A DNA stretch of 64,000 bases from Isoetes taiwanensis (GCA_021234155.1 JAJEKV010000026.1:15926283-15990282), one strand, 5' to 3'; shown: positions 12,640 to 24,736, counted from the stretch's first letter. Translations and numbers: made by a program. The notes: generated from the sequence alone by a model not told the origin.

Positions 12640-12902
12640 AAGGTTCTCTCTTGGAATGTAAGAGGAATTAAGGGTCCTCTAAAAAGGAGATGTGCTATAG
12701 CTCAGATTAGGTTATATAATGCTAATATTATCCTTTTGCAAGAATTGAAGCTGCCTACCTTTGAGTGTGGTAATTTAGGAGATTGGATTTATCCTGGATC
12801 GTCATCTATATGGATTGAGTCATCTGGTGCTAGTGGTGGTTTAGCAATAATTTGGAAAAAAAGGATTAGCCATCACCATTTCGACAATAGTCCTTCCAAC
12901 CA
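12640..12902 (+). pseudogene. LINE ORF2 endonuclease N-terminal fragment
   Basis: MKVLSWNVRGIKGPLKRR, LLQELKLPTFE and ASGGLAIIWKK are the first blocks of an L1 endonuclease: the SWNVRG start, the catalytic Glu of the LQE(T/L)K block and the GG(L/I) strand. The sequence stops at the TIR element that begins at 12,903, and the central part of ORF2, including the whole reverse transcriptase, is missing. It pairs with the zf-RVT fragment at 13,191-13,640 as the two ends of one internally deleted LINE, though the two could also be independent remnants. Confidence 0.85.
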
Positions 12903-13190
12903 GGGTGAAAGCATGCTAGGATATACCATCTAAAGTACTTTTTAGGGAGTGCGGCACTGGGTACTGGGAACTTGCGTAAATGCTGCAATAAATAATAAGT
13001 TTGAGAGTTAATTCATTTATATTAGTCTCTAATAGTATTGTTATCCTCTAGTACTATAGATTGACATGTTATTGACCTTCAATTCAAAAAATTTCGATTG
13101 ATTTTAATGGAAAGAAAAAATAGAAAGTACCAGTTTTAAAAGTACCCAGTGAGGGTTCCAAAAGTGGTACACCATAGCATGCTTTTACCC
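12903..13190. mobile_element. Second member of the GGGTRAAAGCATG TIR family
   Basis: The left end GGGTGAAAGCATGCTAGG and the reverse complement of the right end, GGGTAAAAGCATGCTATGG, form an imperfect inverted repeat. It continues to a second matched pair (ACTGGGTACT inside the left end, AGTACCCAGT inside the right), giving arms of roughly 65 bp. The element is 288 bp with an AT-rich centre and no coding capacity. The flanking bases (ACCA left, GCCA right) do not give a perfect target duplication. It sits between two LINE fragments. Confidence 0.8.
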
Positions 13191-13640
13191 GCCAATCAAT
13201 ATTGATCAGCTTAAGACCTTATTCTCCAATGTTTGGAACTCTTATTGCCCTCCCAAGATTTCCTATTTCATTTGGTTGATTGCTAATGGCAGTTTGAATA
13301 ATCTTTATTCTTTGTCAAGAAGGAATTTAATATTTTGGAAGACTGTCCCATGCTCTGTGGTAATGAGGAAAGTATGAGTCATATTTTTTTCTGCAATAAG
13401 CTATATGGGTTTTGGCCTTGGTTAACTAACAAGTTTGGAATATCTCACAATCAAGATCTTTTGTCTATTCTTCAATCTGATGACAAATTCACTAATATTA
13501 TTGTTCATTCTGCCATTTAGAATATTTGGAAATAAGAAAATCGTGTTTTATATGGAAATAAAAGACTTTCCATTTTTTGGATTAAGCTGCATTTTCAATT
13601 CGACTTTGAAACTCTTGCAGCTACTCACAAAAAAAAGATT
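13191..13640 (+). pseudogene. LINE ORF2 C-terminal zf-RVT fragment
   Basis: The reading frames give PPKISYFIWLIANGSLN followed by CPMLCGNEESMSHIFFCNKL. This is the reverse-transcriptase zinc-binding (zf-RVT) module with its Cys/Cys...His...Cys pattern (CGNEESMSHIFFC), then LYGFWPWL. Frameshifts at about 13,335 and a stop at about 13,520 break it. No reverse transcriptase core precedes it. This is the 3' part of a deleted LINE. Confidence 0.8.
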
Positions 13641-13759
13641 TGGTCCTAACTATGACAGGAAATGGGATTCATATGGAGAGTACAGGAGTTGTTTTGATTT
13701 GTTTCCTTCAAATTTGAACGTAGTAGATTCTAACATCCTCTTTTCTGACGATCTTAGAA

Positions 13760-14224
13760 TATCTTGAGTTTCTGCGAGGATCAAGGAAGAGCAAGTTTGA
13801 TGATCACTCTCCTTTTCGTGAACCTTCAAGTGATACTACGTTTGAGAATAATTTGGCTACATTAATCACAAGGCCCCCAAAAATAATCTATTATATTTAA
13901 CCACCCCTAGAATATCTAAAAATCATTATATATGTGATTTCTTATGCGTAAATTTATTTGATAGAAGAAAACGACATGCCATAGTGGTTTGTTTAATCTG
14001 GTAGTGGTTCGTAAGATGGTATCAATGTGGTTATGAATGTTATAGTGGTTTCTTAGAACTAATGGTGGTTTAAGAGAGTTTTGTGCTTGCTATAATGGTT
14101 TATTAAGATTAGTAATAGTTTCTTAAAACCACTATGTGACTGGACCAACATTATAGGAATTTTCTCAAGTGATTGATTTATGGTATGGTATTTTTTGAAG
14201 ATTTGCACTACAATTGATTATGTA
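13760..14224. other. Noncoding DNA with degenerate AGTGGTTT repeats
   Basis: Between about 13,980 and 14,135 a short motif, TAGTGGTTT and variants followed by CTTAG or GTTTA, recurs about seven times at irregular spacings near 20 bases. The last copy is inverted (AAACCACTA). It looks like a decayed minisatellite. There is no gene. Confidence 0.5.
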
Positions 14225-15826
14225 ACACAAATGAAAAAATATCCACTAGAGCCAAACCATCCAACCACATATGCAAAACAAAAAAAGAGAGCACAAATGT
14301 ACAAATAAACACATTTCACACTAAGAAAAGAGATGAAACAAAGCATGAGGGAATGCATCTTCCAAACCTGATACATGAATGTTTTAGGTCAATATAAAAG
14401 CATCAAATGTAGTATAATGAAACTATTTAAACACCATTTACCATTTCTCAAACATTAGAAACAAAACCTACATGCTTACGTTGGAACACCTATTCTTGAA
14501 TGAAATAACTGGCAATCTGAGAAATTATTCAGAGTTCCACAAATAATGAATATCCATAATTACTGTGTAGGAGCAGTACAGTTGCAGCAATTTGACATGC
14601 ACTGTTAATCAAGCAGGGTACTATGATCTCGATGCAGAATGACTCTGCTTCTGGATCCGATCCAAGAAATCTACGAAAGAGGGAAAGGAAAAAATGCTCG
14701 ATGGTTAAGGATCACATGGATGAGAGTTAGTTCATTTAGATCACTTTACTTAGCGGTATTATTTAGGGCTAAAAATGGCATTGATTTATGCCATCGTAGC
14801 ATGCAAGGTAGAATATTAAAATCTAAGTCCAAAAATTCAAAACAGTAAAAGAATTACACTCTTCATCTGACACTAACATTCGCCGACTCCAACATCAAAT
14901 GAAATTGTCGCTATCGTTCATGGAAATGATAGCACGACAATAATAACAAGAACAACATTGATCTGGATGTACGAGGATGTTTGTTGTGGAACACTTCCAA
15001 CTTCATTTCTAGGCTATAAACATTGGTGCGCTGTTCAAACAGCTGAGACCATTGCACTTGCAAGAGCAAAGGGGAGACCAACTCTGCTTATAACAATGAT
15101 AATGAATCCCTACGGATGAGTTGCTAACTTTCATGGAGTTGTCCGCAGTGGCATTGCCATCTTCACCGTTGTATTCATCGTCTTCATCTTGAGGGTGAGG
15201 ACGTAAGTGATGCTGGGTAACTAAGCAAGACCAAAAACTATAAAAATGCAGGTATGCAAACCACGTCATATATTAAATCAATTTCATGATATGACTAGTT
15301 GTCTTTATATCTTGTAGCATGATTGTAATCTACGTGGACTGTTTTACTTGATTCTAGAAGATTTGATGTTACAATAAGCTAGCTAAAGTACATCATGTTC
15401 ATATAAATGGGCAGCATACAGAGGGGGTCGATCATTCATTCTTCCTACTGACCTGTGCTTTTGTTACTATTATCGGATTTTTCCAGCATAGTATCTATGA
15501 CTGGGCTATATGCCCTTGGTTTGTCATTTGTTCTGTTTTGGGCCTTTGTTGCATGTTTTGTCTTTGTTTGAGCCTTCGTGCCCATTTCTGATTCTTTTTT
15601 AAGACCTTTCGAGGAAAGGCTTCATAATCCTAGCAGTAATGGTTGTATAGCTTTTCTTATATGGGTCTCAGGCCTATTGGTTTCTGTGTAGATTACAAAT
15701 AAATTCTATTATGTTCTTTATTCTAAATCTTCGGCTTCATGTCCTTCGATGTTTTTTCTATCTATCTTCTATTAATCTTCTTTAGCAAACATATAAAAAT
15801 GGTCCTAGTGTTATGAAAGTTACGAA
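14225..15826 (+). repeat. Segmental duplication copy A, left part
   Basis: This stretch is closely similar base by base to 27,423-29,333 in the same orientation, starting at ACACAAAT and ending at the 5-bp target ACGAA (15,822-15,826) of the LTR retrotransposon. Copy B has about 290 extra bases (around 28,177-28,470) absent here, with the junction at about 14,967. Neither copy contains a convincing gene. The last 500 bases have the texture of a retroelement 3' end. Confidence 0.9.
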
Positions 15827-16085
15827 TGTAACACACCTAGGGGTTGAGGGATAAGTAAATAATTTTTATTCTTAATCTCAGGTCAGGAATATTTAAAAGA
15901 ATTGCGACGGTTGGGAAACAAATTGAATACGGATGTCTATACTAAGGTACGGTAGATATCTGAGGAAAATAGAGGTAATATCTGAACTAGAATAGCAGAT
16001 CTATAATTAGAGGAAATTATCTAGATAAGAATTTGTAAGAATAGGAAGATATTTCCAATAATTGGAAAGGAGAGGATATTTTTCT
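15827..16085 (+). repeat. 5' LTR, first segment
   Basis: The first 259 bp of the 5' LTR match 25,160-25,420 of the 3' LTR nearly base for base. The segment ends at GGATATTTTTCT, where the LINE entered. TTTTTCT at 16,079-16,085 is one copy of the LINE's target duplication. Confidence 0.93.
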
Positions 16086-16329
16086 TTTTTTTTTTTTTTT
16101 TTTTTGATGGTAAGATATGTATATATATATTAGAAATTATAAAGTATGTACAATAGAGCCCCTCTACGAGGGAGATACAGATGATGTGGAAACCCTTAGT
16201 ACAATAAGAAGAGGGGGCCTCGACTCGTCTTCCCCACTAAAAGGATACTATAAGGAGAATCTTCTTTTTACTATAGAGAGAGCCAGCTCCGTTCCAGTAC
16301 AGGGACCACCATTTATCAGTAGTTCTTAC

Positions 16330-19300
16330 TTACTCGTTATCAACCCAGTGGCACCTGAAGTAAGAATAAAACCCTACCAAGGTTCCAACTTTATCAAGTC
16401 CTTTGTTGTATTTCGTGCCTTTCTTCTTGTGATGAGATAGAGCCATCAGAGCAACCTCCATATTGAAAGAGTTTTTTAGCTTATTTATGGAAATCCCTTG
16501 ACCACCTAAAGCCATATCACATCGGTGCTTCCAGATAACCCAGAGTGACAGATTCAACAAGGAGGCCTCAATACAGCAACGATCAGTGATGAGGACCAGA
16601 TCTGGCCAGACTAGTTGGCTTAACATGATACCAATAATAGGACAGACCCACTGCCAAAATTCAGCAATCTGGGGATAGAAAAAGAGATGCGCTACAGATT
16701 CAGTAACCTGACAGCCCAATGGACATTTGTCATCAACCGTGATGCCCTTTTTAAATAACCTTTCCTTAGTGCTTAATCCCCCTTGAAGAGCTAACCATCT
16801 GAAGAACTGAATCTTCCTAGAGCAGATAGATTTCCAGGAGTTTGACAGTAAGGTTTTGGTGTCTAAGGTTTTGGTGTCTGCCAAACTAATCCCAAGCCTA
16901 GGCTCAGCTATCAGGGGGGTATCCTGGCACAGATCCCTATATATCCTTTTCACACTGTACTGAGTTACCCCATCATATAGCCAGGTCTCCCGTGACCCCA
17001 CAATACCTGTTAAATTAGTGGCATTCCATAGGATTTCCTTTAAGAGTTTACGGTCTCCTCCCCCTGGGTTCGAGATTGTCCCCTTGAATGCAGTCCAGGA
17101 AACCCATCTGCCATTAATCCATAAGTGTTGCAATTGAGTTATTCCACAACCCTTCCACTTGACAAAGGTACATGGATGTGAGAGGGCCAAGGGGAGCCCA
17201 TCCCTCTCCCAGATCCTAGTGTTCCAAAATAGACTAAAACCTCCCGCATCCCTAGGGGGATCCATAGGAGAGAAGAGATGCGGCACCTGTGACCAAGCTT
17301 GAAGAATTTTCCGCATAACAGGCTCACCTTGTAGAGCACGCCAGACAAATTTGGCTGCCAGAGCCTGAGCTTGTAAGAAGGGGTCTTTGCAGCCCAAACC
17401 ACCATTTTTGTCACGACGAGTTAAGCCCCCAGCCACCTTCGCCATACCCCGGATAAATTTCCGGATGATAGTTTGTATTTGGTTATACACCCCCTTCTGG
17501 GCAACCATGACTGATGAATAATAAATATGAGAAGCGGTAAGAACCGCATTTGCAACTCACTCGACCGGCAGTAGAAAGGCACTTTGTAGACCACAGACCA
17601 ACCTTTTTTCGAAGTTCATCAAGTATAGGGGCCCAGAGTCCTTTAAGGCTGTCTGACAGCACCAGGGAAAGTCCAAGAAGTTTAACTGATTTCCTGGCAG
17701 TGACTACTGGGAAGCCCAGACCCCTGGCTCGAGGATCAATGTCACTTTCTGTTGGCCAAAGAACAGAGCACTTATTGGCATTGAGGCCAATACTAGAAAT
17801 AATCTCAAAGGATAACAAGATCTCTCGGAATGAGGTAAAGCTGTTGTCATCAAACCTAAGAAACATAAAAGTGTCATCAGCATATTGCATGATCGTCAGC
17901 TTATCCACACCGTCTGGGAAGGTCAAGCCTTCTAAGTTCCCCTCTGCTACTTTGAGGTGGACCATTCTTGTTAAAAGATTTACCATGATGAGAAACAGAT
18001 AGGGAGCAAGAGGGCAACCTTGCCTTATACCTTTTTTGAGCTTAAATAGACCAGAGGGTTGCCCATTAACCAGCACTGAGGCAGAGGCTAGGTTGTTCAT
18101 CCCTAGAGCGAGTCGAATGAATTGATCATCAAATCCCATAGAACCCATTACTGCACGCAATCCTGCCCATCTCAGGGAATCATACGCCTTTCTGAAATCC
18201 ATCTTAATCATTACACACTTTTGTTCAGAGACCTGACACCAATGCAACCCTTCCCTGGCTGCAAGATAGTTATCCAGGATATATCTGCAGGCAAGAAGGC
18301 TGATTGCTCCATCCCAGTGATCCTATTATGGGTTTCAATCGATTGGCAATAGTTTTCATAATCGCTTTGTAGATGGCATAGTAAGAGCAATGGGCCTCCA
18401 TTCACTTAAGGTTAAAGGCCTGGGAAACTTGGGGACGAGCGTGATAAAACCTGCTGCAAGAGTAGGATGTAGTGAGCATGAGGCCCAAGCACCACAGACT
18501 GCTTTAGTAAAATCATCCCCAAGAACATCCCAAAATTCAACAAAGAATTCAGGGGGAAACCATCCGGACCAGGAGATCTTCTAGCGGCTAGAGAGCATAG
18601 AGTCTTATAGATCTCATCCTTCTCTAAATTATGGAGTAAATGTCTATTTTCAGCAGCATTAACCCTCTCCCCCCAGTCAATACTGGTCAACCAGGAGTTA
18701 ATTCGAAGATGGAACGAGGAGGGTAAGGGATCTTCCTCAAATTGTTTTTCAAAACTTCCACGTATGAAGGACCTGATTTCCTGTGGGTCTTCAAGTGTAT
18801 TGAGGTTATCATCCTTCACCGTTAAAATACTATTTTTCGCTAATCTAGCCCCTGCCATCCTAAAGAAGCATTTATAATTTTCATGGTCTAGTTCGGCATA
18901 CCATTTGGTTTTGGAGCGGATTGCCGCTCCTCTGGCCTCCTCCTCCTCTATTGCCTTGGCTTTTCCTTCTAGCATCTCCTCTGTATTTTGTTTCGCCATA
19001 TTATGCGGATCCAATAGCAGCTCTTGTTTGACCTCTCTTAGAAGATTGTAGACTTCTTCCTTTTTCCTTTTAAACTCCATAGCTCTGTTCCTGCCCCATC
19101 CTTTAACCCATCGCTTAATAAGACCAATCTTCTTAACCCATCCCTTCATACTGTATGGGTTATCAACACCAGCTAGAGAGGAAACAAAGACCCTAAAGGG
19201 CTTGCAGAAAGCCTCCTTTCCCAGCCAGGACGTATTAAACTTGAAGGGAAACTGGTAGGAATATCTTCCAAAGTCAAACTTTGAACATGATCAGAGTGAG

Positions 19301-19975
19301 AAAATGCTAACTCACCCTCAACATAGCACCTGTCCATAAAACCCGCCGACTTGTTGGCCATATAGAACCTATCCAGCAGGCAATAAACTCTGTCCTGACC
19401 CTTTTGCTTATTTGACCAAGAAAAGGTGGCATTGGAAGGCAGGACCAAGGCAAATCCAACATTATCAAGTAATGAATTCCAGGTGGGATTCTCCTCAATT
19501 GATAGGTTTCTATGTAGCCCTACTTTCTGGTCCCATGTGTCAGTCATATTAAAGTCCCCTCCTAGGATCCAGTTTTCTGTTGTGTTGGCCTGGAGAGAGA
19601 TCCAGGACTCAATTTCCTTCCACACGGCTACCCTTTCACCCGGCTTATTAGATGCATAAACATTGATGATTCCCCACTGACAATGATTTGTTTCAAAGGT
19701 AACCACCTGCCATCGCCCATCCCCTGCAGAATAGTAAGTTTTTTGCACTAGACCTTTCCAAAGTATACATATACCCCCTTTTGTTCCCCTGGCAGCACAG
19801 CTGAGGGAGGAATAGTTGTTGCCAGCCCATTTGCCTAGAGAGCTTGCCTGGAGGTCAGGGAGCCTGTGTTCCTGAATAATAATAAATCTGCCTTCATGGA
19901 ACGGATTGCTGCAAGAACTCTGCCTCGTTTGAGAACACCTTTTATGCCCCTAAGATTCCAAGAGGCAATCTTCAT
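16330..19975 (-). pseudogene. LINE ORF2: endonuclease, RT (YADD), zf-RVT, frameshifted
   Basis: Read right to left, the Met at 19,975 begins MKIASWNLRGIKG, and a frameshift in an AT-repeat near 19,890 precedes the rest of the endonuclease (WGIINVYASN, LGGDFNMTDTWD, ending SHSDHVQ). The RT N-terminal part (18,412-19,149) has SPGPDGFP. The palm (17,483-18,247) has MIKMDFRKAYDSLRW, KGIRQGCPLAPYLF and the catalytic MQYADDTFMF. The zf-RVT module (16,330-17,508) has CPLGCQVTESVAHLFF, in which the last zinc ligand appears as Y (FFYPQ). Frameshifts near 19,200, 18,550, 18,250 and 17,500 separate these blocks. All catalytic motifs survive but the ORF cannot be translated whole. Confidence 0.93.
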
Positions 19976-21591
19976 ACTATAAACAGCAAGTCAACTTGGA
20001 GCTCCAGAAATACCGGTTCCAGATGAGAAAAAAACCTATGTCGATAGAAGCCCACAAGGACTCAAGTATCGAGGTAGATATTACCTGTCGTACAGTAGCC
20101 CCCTGTTCCCCATTTTTAACCAGTCCATCAGGGGAATATGTCGAGGGAGAATCCTCCATAAAAAGATATAGATCACGTAAGTGAAACAAGTCAACAGTAT
20201 ATCTTGGTATTCCAGTGTCACCCCAGGGACCATGGACCACCAAGACCCCCCTAGACATAATGTTCCTATTGGATTTCCTCGTATAAAAAATATCATACCA
20301 AGCAAAGGGAAGCTCATTTTTCTTTTGGGCACACCATGCCCCCAATACTCACCCCACCTCCATTTCATTCCCAATCTGTATGGAGAAGATGTAAAAGGAA
20401 GAGAAGGCCACACCCCCCCCATATCAGGGGAATATGTCAAGGGAGGACCCTCCTCAAAAAGGTATGGATCACATAAGTGAAAAGTATATCTTGATATTCC
20501 TGGTAGTAGACCAATCAAAAAGTGAATCTCTAGTAGCAAAGGGAAGTAAGTTATGAGACCCCCCAGCCCACCATGTGTCACCCCAGGGACCACATACCAC
20601 CATGACCCCCCTTGACAAAATGTTCCAATTGGTTTTCCTTGTGGAAAACATATAACAAGCAAGGGGATATAAATATTTCTTATGAACTTCTCTTTGAGCT
20701 TTGTCGCCCCATACCCCCAATGCTTACCCAGCCTCCATTTCAATCCAAATCTATTTGGAGAAGGTGTAGAAGGAAGAGGAGCCCCAACAAGGACCTAGCC
20801 CACCAAATTGAAAGAAATCATCAGTTTGCCATAGTATATCTGTTGGTAGGTCTAGTTTTTCCCTAGGCCAAGGGACATTATACGACCAATTCCACCCTTT
20901 TCCCCCCACTGTACTAGGGTTAAACTTCACAAGATGAGGCCCTTCCCCATCCAGAAGCAATGGATCACAACACCCAACATACCCAGAGTTGTGACATAAT
21001 AACCATGTTTCAACAATCTGACATAATAAGCGTATTGGAATGTCTTTCAGGTTAGCATTCCTGACCCCAAAGCTATTACTCCCTTCCCAATATCGGCCCT
21101 CAGCTTTCATCCCATTCAAGTCTCTGATGGTCTCAGAAAAGGACAAACAATAATCATAGGATAGTAAAGTGAACCAGCTGATCCGTTCAAAGCTATATTT
21201 TGTTGAAAGGTGAGAAGGAAATTTTCACTTTTAAATTCCCATCTAAAGGTAGAGCATGAACTACTGTAGTACTTCGAAACAGGAATAGTAAATAAGAACA
21301 TAGAAAAAGCATCCATTAATAAGAGTCTGTTATCACCAAAACAGATTACAAAAACCTTCTAGAGCAGCCTTTGCAAAGGAGTGATCAGCCACAGTAGCAA
21401 AAAGAGCTTCGCCCCGTGGATGAGGACCACAAAACCAAGCTTTTGGTTCAGCTAGTATCCTCATTTGAGACCCAAAAACAAAGCACCTTAATGTAGACAG
21501 CTGCTGATAAGAGGAGAAACACACCTGGCTAAGTAACTCCACTAAACATATATCCCTTATCTGATGTACAAACTAACAACTCCCCATCACC
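19976..21591 (-). repeat. LINE inter-ORF spacer with internal tandem duplication
   Basis: About 1.6 kb separate ORF1 from ORF2. Within it, 20,094-20,400 and 20,400-20,800 are two diverged direct copies: GGGGAATATGTC at 20,130 and 20,427, CCCCAGGGACCA at 20,221 and 20,583. The offset of about 300-360 bp varies because one copy has extra bases. A 220-codon minus-strand frame (20,081-20,743) spans both copies and reads a repeated pattern (MKWRLGKHWGYG / MKWRWGEYWGHG; GGSWWYVVPGV / GGSWWSMVPGV). I recognise no domain. It may be spacer DNA or a lineage-specific accessory peptide. Confidence 0.65.
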
Positions 21592-23006
21592 TCACTTCTT
21601 CTTAGCTGCATCATCCTTAGAATGATCTAAGAGAAGCTTAGCAACTTTATTTCCATGAGCTTTTTTTTTTTTTATATATATGCTTCATCTACCATTCTTG
21701 CTTCATCATTCAGATTCCGAGCACTTTGGGGAGGCAGCCCGTCCAAAACAACAATTGCAGGCTCAGCAGGTACTACAGATAGGAAAGAGCATTGAACTTC
21801 TTCAACCATAGGGTCGTCAACGACTTGACTGACCGCAGGAGTGGCCTCGTTTTGATCCTGAGAGAAAAGGACCACTTGGGGCTGGTGTTGCTCAAGGAAG
21901 AAGGAAGATGTGTCTACTGGGGTCTGATATGGCAGAGTAGCCTTCGGCAAAGTCCCAACGGGAAGGCTTTCCAGCTGAACAGAGCACATTGCATCCCTGT
22001 TAGACTGAGGAGGGACGGCTGGCTTGGCTAGTCCTACTGCCTCACTGTTAGATTGAGAGGGAACGGCTAACTTACATTGTCCAGCTTGTTGCTCACCTTC
22101 CCCAACAGAATGAGGGATGTCAGTGCTAACCGGAATGCAGAGCAGAGCTTGAGAAGAAGACAGAGGCTCTTTTTCCAGTTGGGCTGTTTGTTGTTTGTCT
22201 GTAGCAAATGAAGGTATCTTGGGATCCTCATTACAGTTATTAGCAGAATATTCAACATTCTCAGCATAAAGATTTCGGAACCCGTCCCTTTGTTTATGGG
22301 GATTTGTAGCCGGAATAAAACCTTCATTATCAGAGTGCATAAGGTTGCCAACCTCATCCACAGCTATTGGGTCACAAATTTCCCCAGCATGAACCAGAGC
22401 AGCACATTTATCACAAGGCAGTGGGAGACCAGAAACTTGGAGTACAAACTCGATGGTCTCATTGTTAAAGCCTTTGAACAGAATGGCATGGGGAAGAGGT
22501 TTGACGAGATTCACAGAGACACAGATTTTAGGGGGGCTCATTGGGGCAGCCACCCATGCAAACGAACTCACCAAGCCCAGAGGCGATGATCTTGAGAGCT
22601 TTCTCCGTCCAGAACTCTGAACTAAGATTAGCTAAGGACAGCCACACTGGAAAGAAAAGGGCTTCAAGGTTCTTGGCGCAGAACATAGGCCTCCATCGCT
22701 GAAACAAGATCTGGCCTGGTGGCAAGAGATTATACCCCTCCTAAAGAATAAATCTGCCTCTCTTTCATTTGGGAAGGTAACCAGGTAATATAGATTGCCT
22801 AAAGGCTGCAGCCTGGGTAAACTTCGTCCCCTGGACGTCCGATCCAGGGTCTTCTTAATCTCTGCCATGGAGGGGTTTCCCCTAATGACCTTTGCAATAA
22901 GGCCGAGTCTATCAAGGTGGCGGATTCTGTTTGCCACCTTAGGGATATGAAGGGAAAGCGAGATGTGGTCCTCCATGTCCAGTAGAGTAGGCAGAGTTTT
23001 AGCCAT
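21592..23006 (-). pseudogene. LINE ORF1: DUF4283 and CCHC-type RNA-binding protein
   Basis: This is the nucleic-acid-binding ORF1 of plant L1 elements. The 22,632-23,006 frame (MAKTLPTLLDMEDHISLSL... LYYLVTFPNEREADLFFRRG) has the DUF4283 pattern. A frameshift near 22,600 leads to ICVSVNLVKPLPHAILFKG and the zf-CCHC_4-like CDKCAALVHAGEIC, where the His of the knuckle is displaced. A long low-complexity tail (Ser/Gln/Pro-rich) follows. An A-run at about 21,661-21,673 has shifted the frame; past it a basic C-terminus (NKVAKLLLDHSKDDAAKKK) ends at the stop at 21,592. ORF1 proteins coat LINE RNA. This copy is broken in at least two places. Confidence 0.85.
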
Positions 23007-23865
23007 AAAGCTAGTGGCTATTCTGCCAAGTGCAGTTCACTAACAGAGATTGAGTGGGCTCAACCCCCTGATTACCGAAGACAAGCTGTCTAACTTGCCT
23101 CCTAACCACCAGTGCAGTTAAACTGATCTTGATAGAATGTCTGCTATCAATAATAGTCGCCCACAGCTGATCAACTGGACCTTGAATAAATCCCCACCAG
23201 ATAAAATCAGTATTGACAAGGAGAGCAGACCTGACAATGGTAAGAACAGCTCGGGGAAGTGGAGATCCAAGAGAAGACGAAGGAGCGGAGGGAAAATCTT
23301 GAGAAGAAGGAAGGGGAGATGGAGGGAATGTAGTATCAGAAATTTGGGGGCTAGAATCTGAAGAAAAGAACAGGTACTCCATTTGAAGCCAACATTAAAC
23401 CGTTCTGTAGAGCTCCAAAGTGACAAAGTCTGCTAGCTGATCTGAGAAGATAGAGAACTTGGCCTTAGGAGGGCGATCAAAGCCAAGGTAAGCAATTTTT
23501 AGCCCAATGGAGGCAGCCAATGGGTCGTTGGTTGGGCCAGATTGCTCATCAATAAAGAAGATGTATGGGAAAATGGATTCGTCAAAAAGCCCAAAGATCA
23601 ACTGTGGAGCCTTCTAGCCAACCACAACAGATTTGATCAGAAGTATAAAAAATGGCAAAATATTTAGAGTTTTCGGGAGCAGATGTGATCGGGGATGGTA
23701 TTGGGGAGCTGGGATCAGAGCATATAATATGTAAGGGGAGAGGGACACCCATCGAGATCCAGCATTATGAGCATAAAAGGAACCTTGATTAGGCAGGAAT
23801 AGATACTGAGTAGAAAGCTGCAGTAAGGAATAGCAGAAAGAAGCAGGATTGGATTCTTTTTTTTT
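23007..23865 (-). other. LINE 5' leader or ORF1 N-terminal region
   Basis: Minus-strand frames at 23,011-23,382 (Ser/Pro-rich, MEYLFFSSDSSPQISDTTF...) and 23,395-23,601 (FPYIFFIDEQSGPTND...) run upstream of ORF1 in shifted phases. They may be an N-terminal extension of ORF1. The far end (23,855-23,870) is a T-rich tract at the insertion junction. I do not recognise a domain. Confidence 0.5.
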
Positions 23866-24734
23866 TTTTTCTAATTTTAGAAAAGACGAATAGTATTAAA
23901 AAAGTGCAAAGTTTAAAACATGATAACTCGGCGAGCTATTATCAGAATGGAGCGATCTTAAGCATTTTGGAAAGCCCTCAGAGTCTAGTTGCAGAATTGG
24001 GATGGCACCTCTCATAACTCCTTACGGTTAGAGAGATATCTTAGAAAAGGTGGACAGGGGTCAGATAGAACTGCACTTGGAAGATCCTTTGGTGGGTAGC
24101 CGGAGCCGGATTTTTGGAGTTTCTGTTGGTTTGGAGTTATCTTTTCTTTTGTTTAGTAGTTTGTTGAAAAGTTTACATGTATTATTTTGTTATTGATTCT
24201 TTGTGTTTGTGTTTGCAAATATAATAAAACATTAAAGAATGAATCTGTATGAAAGAACCCGCCCCTTTGTCGTTGCCGACGGGCTGGGCGGTAAAGCAAC
24301 GTGCATACCAGATGATTGGTATGTGGACGTATAGTTGTGTCCAGAACGATATACGTGTGAACCCGGGTGAGGGATTGATCATCCCTGAATCACAGTAAGT
24401 TATAAGAAGATGTTCTATGTGTGACTAACATTTGTGTGCTTATTGTCTGTGTGACTAACGATTCGCCTCAGGTTAAGGTAATGGTTTACCCACTTAGTCC
24501 TTCCCTGGACTAACCCCCACCACTTCTTTCCTATTTCTTACAGATTAATTTGGTAGCTTCATTGACCGGCGGAAGCCTTGAAGTGATAGTAGAGATCTTT
24601 GTCATCGTGGATTCCTCGTGGCTTGAATTGTAACCTTGAGTTTATGAATTTTATTAAAGAAAGATACTTATTATTTGAGTTCCATTATCCTCTCTTGTTT
24701 GATCTCAAGTGCTTAACGCTCAAGGAGCATTTCA
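23866..24734 (+). repeat. 5' LTR, second segment
   Basis: This is the continuation of the 5' LTR after the LINE, matching 25,413-26,277 with few differences except around 24,560-24,605, where the two LTRs differ by local substitutions and small indels. It ends GGAGCATTTCA at 24,734, two bases before the primer-binding site. Repeated features include a CTAGTTTCAGAATTGGG-like block also found in the other LTR-like repeats of this window. Confidence 0.93.
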
Positions 24735-24736
24735 TT

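Larger units (their letters stand above)
16086..23865 (-). mobile_element. Near-full-length L1-type LINE in the LTR, minus strand
   Basis: A 7.8-kb minus-strand LINE. Its poly(A) tail appears as a T-run at 16,086-16,105, with ORF2 at 16.33-19.98 kb, a long spacer at 19.98-21.59 kb, ORF1 at 21.59-23.0 kb, and a leader region to 23,865. TTTTTCT flanks it (16,079-16,085 and 23,866-23,872), matching the uninterrupted site in the 3' LTR near 25,418, so the insertion point is certain. Both ORFs carry frameshifts. The element is unrelated in detail to the plus-strand LINE at 7.8-11.7 kb, having YADD rather than YVDD. Confidence 0.92.
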
